NCBI RefSeq assembly: GCF_900182605.1
Contig: NZ_FXTB01000008.1
Coordinates: 62,001 to 126,000, forward strand
DNA length: 64,000 nt
Reading direction: 5' to 3'
DNA from: Saccharicrinis carchari
Lineage (GTDB): Bacteria; Bacteroidota; Bacteroidia; Bacteroidales; Marinilabiliaceae
The notes under the pieces were generated by a model. It was not told where the DNA came from and did no database searches. It worked only from the letters and a program-made list of their open reading frames with translations. How positions within the stretch are numbered: the stretch's first letter is position 1; each line of letters begins with the position of its first letter. A program made the translations under genes and the position numbers. Positions 61,829-64,000 of the stretch are shown here, piece by piece.

Positions 61829-64000
61829 TTATTTAACTAAGTCGGAAACAGGGCTATCCTCCTTGGCACTAGCCCAATTTTTATTGGGCTGACTGCCCAT
61901 GGTAAAGCTGAGCTTTCCCCCGTTCATAATATCCTGGTGCGATATGTAGCTTTTTGAATATGGCCTGCCATTTAACTCAACAGACTGCACATAAATATTG
62001 TCGGCACTTACATTAATGGCTTCCACATTAAAGCTCTTGCCATTTTCGAGATGAATGGAGGCATGCTCGAAGGAGGGGGCGCCTATAATGTAGTTCAGAT
62101 CGCCGGGACACACGGGGTAAAAACCCAAGGACGAATAGATGTACCATGCCGACATCTGTCCGCAATCGTCGTTATTTGGCATTCCGTCGTTTTCGGCAAA
62201 GTACATGGTGTTGGAGATCTCCCTCACTTTTTCCTGTGTCTTCCATGGTTTACCCGCATAATTATACAGATAAGCTATTTGATGGCCCGGCTCATCACCA
62301 TGACCGTAGTGACCTATAAATCCTGATATGTCCACGTGTTGCTCACCTTCCATATTCATCGGCTCGGCAAACAGATCATCCAGGTTATCGGCAAAAGCAT
62401 CTTTACCTCCCATTAAATCGATAACTACATTGGTAGCATGAGGGTAAAAATAGGCATAAGCCCAAATATTGCCCGAAACGTAATGAGGCATCAAATCATC
62501 CCAGCTGGTCAGCGAGATATTATCTAACCACTTTCCATTGCGATCCTTGGGCCAGAAAAGTTTTTTATCGGGATGATAATGGTTTACAAAGTTCCTGGAG
62601 CGCTGATAAAACATATTGGCATCAATGGCCTTACCCAACTTTTCGGCTACCTTGGCTATACACCAATCGTAATATGAATATTCCAGCGTTTTGGCCACTG
62701 ATTTAGCAATATCGGCAGGCACATAGCCATACTCAATATATTCGTTTAGTCCACTTTCGCCGTCACTACTGGAGTTTTTAGGGAAAAACGCAATGGCTCG
62801 CATGGCTTCGTAGGCCTTTTCCGTATCAATGCCGGGAATATCTTTTAAAATGGCATCGGCAATAACCGATACGGCAGGGTAGCCAATCATACAGGTGTTA
62901 TCGAAACCGCAAAGCTCCCACATGGGCAACTGCCCGCCATTTTCATGTCGGCTAACCAGCGACTTCACAAAATCAACGGTGCGCTTGGTATCTATCATGG
63001 TGAGCAATGGATGCACCGCACGATGGGTATCCCAAAGGGAGAAGGTGCTGTAGTTTGTAAAATCCTGTGCATTGAATTTTTTACCATTGGCCACATACCC
63101 TCCGTCCACGTCCATCGAAATATTGGGATGTATCATGGCATGGTACAGACCGGTGTAAAATATCTTTTTCTGATCTTCGGAACCGCCTTTCACTTCAATT
63201 TTGGCGAGTTCTTTTTGCCAGGCCGCCTTTGTTTTTTCCCATACCCCATCAAAGGTTTTTTCCGAACCTTCCGTTGCCAGATTTTTACGAGCGCCCTGGA
63301 GGCTTACGGCAGAAAAAGCCAATCTCATCTCAATCACCTCGCCTTCAGCAGTCTGGAATGATGCAAATGCTTTGGCATCCGCACCTTTGGCTTCCTTTGC
63401 GTCCGCTATCACCTTATCATGCAATCCAACTCCGGCCTTTTTAAAAGGTTTGGAAAAGGAAGCTGTAAAATAAATATACCTGTTTCCACCCCATCCGGCA
63501 CTGTAACAGTAACCTTCTATAGTGCTGTTATCCTTTACAGTAACTTTTGTTTCCATGGTTTTACCAAATATTTTATTGGTAGGATCAATAATTACGTTAG
63601 ACTGCTCAGCGGCCGGAAAAGTATATCTGTGAAATCCTACTCTGCGAGAGGTAGTGAGCTCGGCATCAATACCATAATCCTGCAATTTAACACGGTAATA
63701 CCCCGGACTGGCCTCCTCATCGTCGTGACTTATCCGGGAACGGTAGCCTTCATCGGGATTATCTTTAGATCCGGAGTTCAGCTTAATTTCGCCCACTGTA
63801 GGCATCACCAAAATATCGCCCAGGTCGGACCATCCGGTACCGCTGAGATGGGTATGACTAAAGCCCTTGATGTTGTCGTCGCTGTAATGATAGCCCGAGC
63901 ACCAGTTCCATCCTTGGGTGTCGCCATCGGGGCTTAGCTGAACCATCCCAAAAGGATAGGTGGCACCCGGAAAGGTATGCACAATACCGTCGGTACCGAT
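61829..64000 (-). CDS. GH92 alpha-mannosidase, N-terminus beyond the window
   Basis: GH92 are calcium-dependent exo-alpha-mannosidases, usually alpha-1,2-specific. The visible 723 residues begin in frame at the window edge with IGTDGIVHTFPGATYPFGMVQLSPDG, where the family's N-terminal sheet domain starts, so only the signal peptide and a few residues are missing. Later blocks are HTHLSGTGWSDLGD, YSTFSLWDTHRAVHPL, GEQHVDISGFIGHYGHGDEPGHQIAYLYNYAG, which includes the catalytic acid Glu in GDEPGHQ, and DDCGQMSAWYIYSSLGFYPVCPG. All are intact. With GH20 and GH84 this fits breakdown of N-glycans. Confidence 0.95.
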   Translation of the reverse strand: MGTDGIVHTFPGATYPFGMVQLSPDGDTQGWNWCSGYHYSDDNIKGFSHTHLSGTGWSDLGDILVMPTVGEIKLNSGSKDNPDEGYRSRISHDDEEASPGYYRVKLQDYGIDAELTTSRRVGFHRYTFPAAEQSNVIIDPTNKIFGKTMETKVTVKDNSTIEGYCYSAGWGGNRYIYFTASFSKPFKKAGVGLHDKVIADAKEAKGADAKAFASFQTAEGEVIEMRLAFSAVSLQGARKNLATEGSEKTFDGVWEKTKAAWQKELAKIEVKGGSEDQKKIFYTGLYHAMIHPNISMDVDGGYVANGKKFNAQDFTNYSTFSLWDTHRAVHPLLTMIDTKRTVDFVKSLVSRHENGGQLPMWELCGFDNTCMIGYPAVSVIADAILKDIPGIDTEKAYEAMRAIAFFPKNSSSDGESGLNEYIEYGYVPADIAKSVAKTLEYSYYDWCIAKVAEKLGKAIDANMFYQRSRNFVNHYHPDKKLFWPKDRNGKWLDNISLTSWDDLMPHYVSGNIWAYAYFYPHATNVVIDLMGGKDAFADNLDDLFAEPMNMEGEQHVDISGFIGHYGHGDEPGHQIAYLYNYAGKPWKTQEKVREISNTMYFAENDGMPNNDDCGQMSAWYIYSSLGFYPVCPGDLNYIIGAPSFEHASIHLENGKSFNVEAINVSADNIYVQSVELNGRPYSKSYISHQDIMNGGKLSFTMGSQPNKNWASAKEDSPVSDLVK

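Noticed and set aside
1-64000. tRNA or rRNA genes
   Set aside because: I saw no cloverleaf-type or rRNA-type conserved sequence while reading both strands; a tRNAscan-SE run would settle it.

Overview
The window is Bacteroidetes chromosomal DNA, most like a glycan-degrading member of the Marinilabiliales/Bacteroidales. The evidence is TAnnTTTG-type promoters with almost no Shine-Dalgarno sequences, a SusC-type TonB receptor with an N-terminal carboxypeptidase-D-like domain, many secreted glycoside hydrolases (GH84, GH20, GH92, a GH3/beta-lactamase fusion), Gfo/Idh/MocA and DUF1080 proteins, and a Cst-type I-B CRISPR system. The genus is a guess.

Layout. 1-7890 (minus): type I-B cas operon in the order cas6, a REP-associated transposase (RAYT), cas8b, cas7, cas5, cas3, cas4, cas1 (cut by the window edge); no CRISPR array is visible. 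8535-13945: msrA, rarA, a degenerate GH3/beta-lactamase protein and a lone receiver-domain protein. 14139-21318: Gfo/Idh/MocA oxidoreductase, a HEAT-repeat protein with two DUF1080 domains, and a GH84 enzyme. 21413-28233: housekeeping genes fabG, sirtuin, cbiK, arfB, an MsbA-like ABC exporter and purB. 28372-30976: a TPP riboswitch driving one TonB-dependent receptor, probably for thiamine. 31090-33659: xseB, a TPR sensor kinase and a coiled-coil membrane protein. 33752-40117: a TetR regulator with its own operator, then a LolA-like protein, two FtsX/MacB-type permeases, a LolD-like ATPase and an outer-membrane barrel, which together look like a trans-envelope lipid or lipoprotein transporter. 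40903-50528: two efflux gene sets (adaptor-TolC on plus; adaptor, MacB permease, TolC, adaptor on minus) on either side of mdh. 51107-55476 (minus): a six-gene cassette of a cell-wall amidase and five proteins of unknown function. 55991-64000: hutI, a small barrel protein, arylamine N-acetyltransferase, GH20 and GH92.

Most interesting region. The 51107-55476 cassette is the best candidate for an undescribed system. By eye its five unknown proteins share one short module: a strand, then [ILV]-D-[GSA]-D-[IV], then a helix with a His 22 or 23 residues after the first Asp in four of them and 18 in the fifth. One of them also has a 68-residue, strongly cationic amphipathic stretch before this module. 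They are made together with a TIGR02594-like amidase, so I infer an envelope-targeting or lysis-like function; nothing in the sequence proves it. Other notable points are a 33-bp REP-like palindrome inserted in frame inside the RAYT gene within the cas operon, and a canonical EF-hand loop in the TetR regulator.
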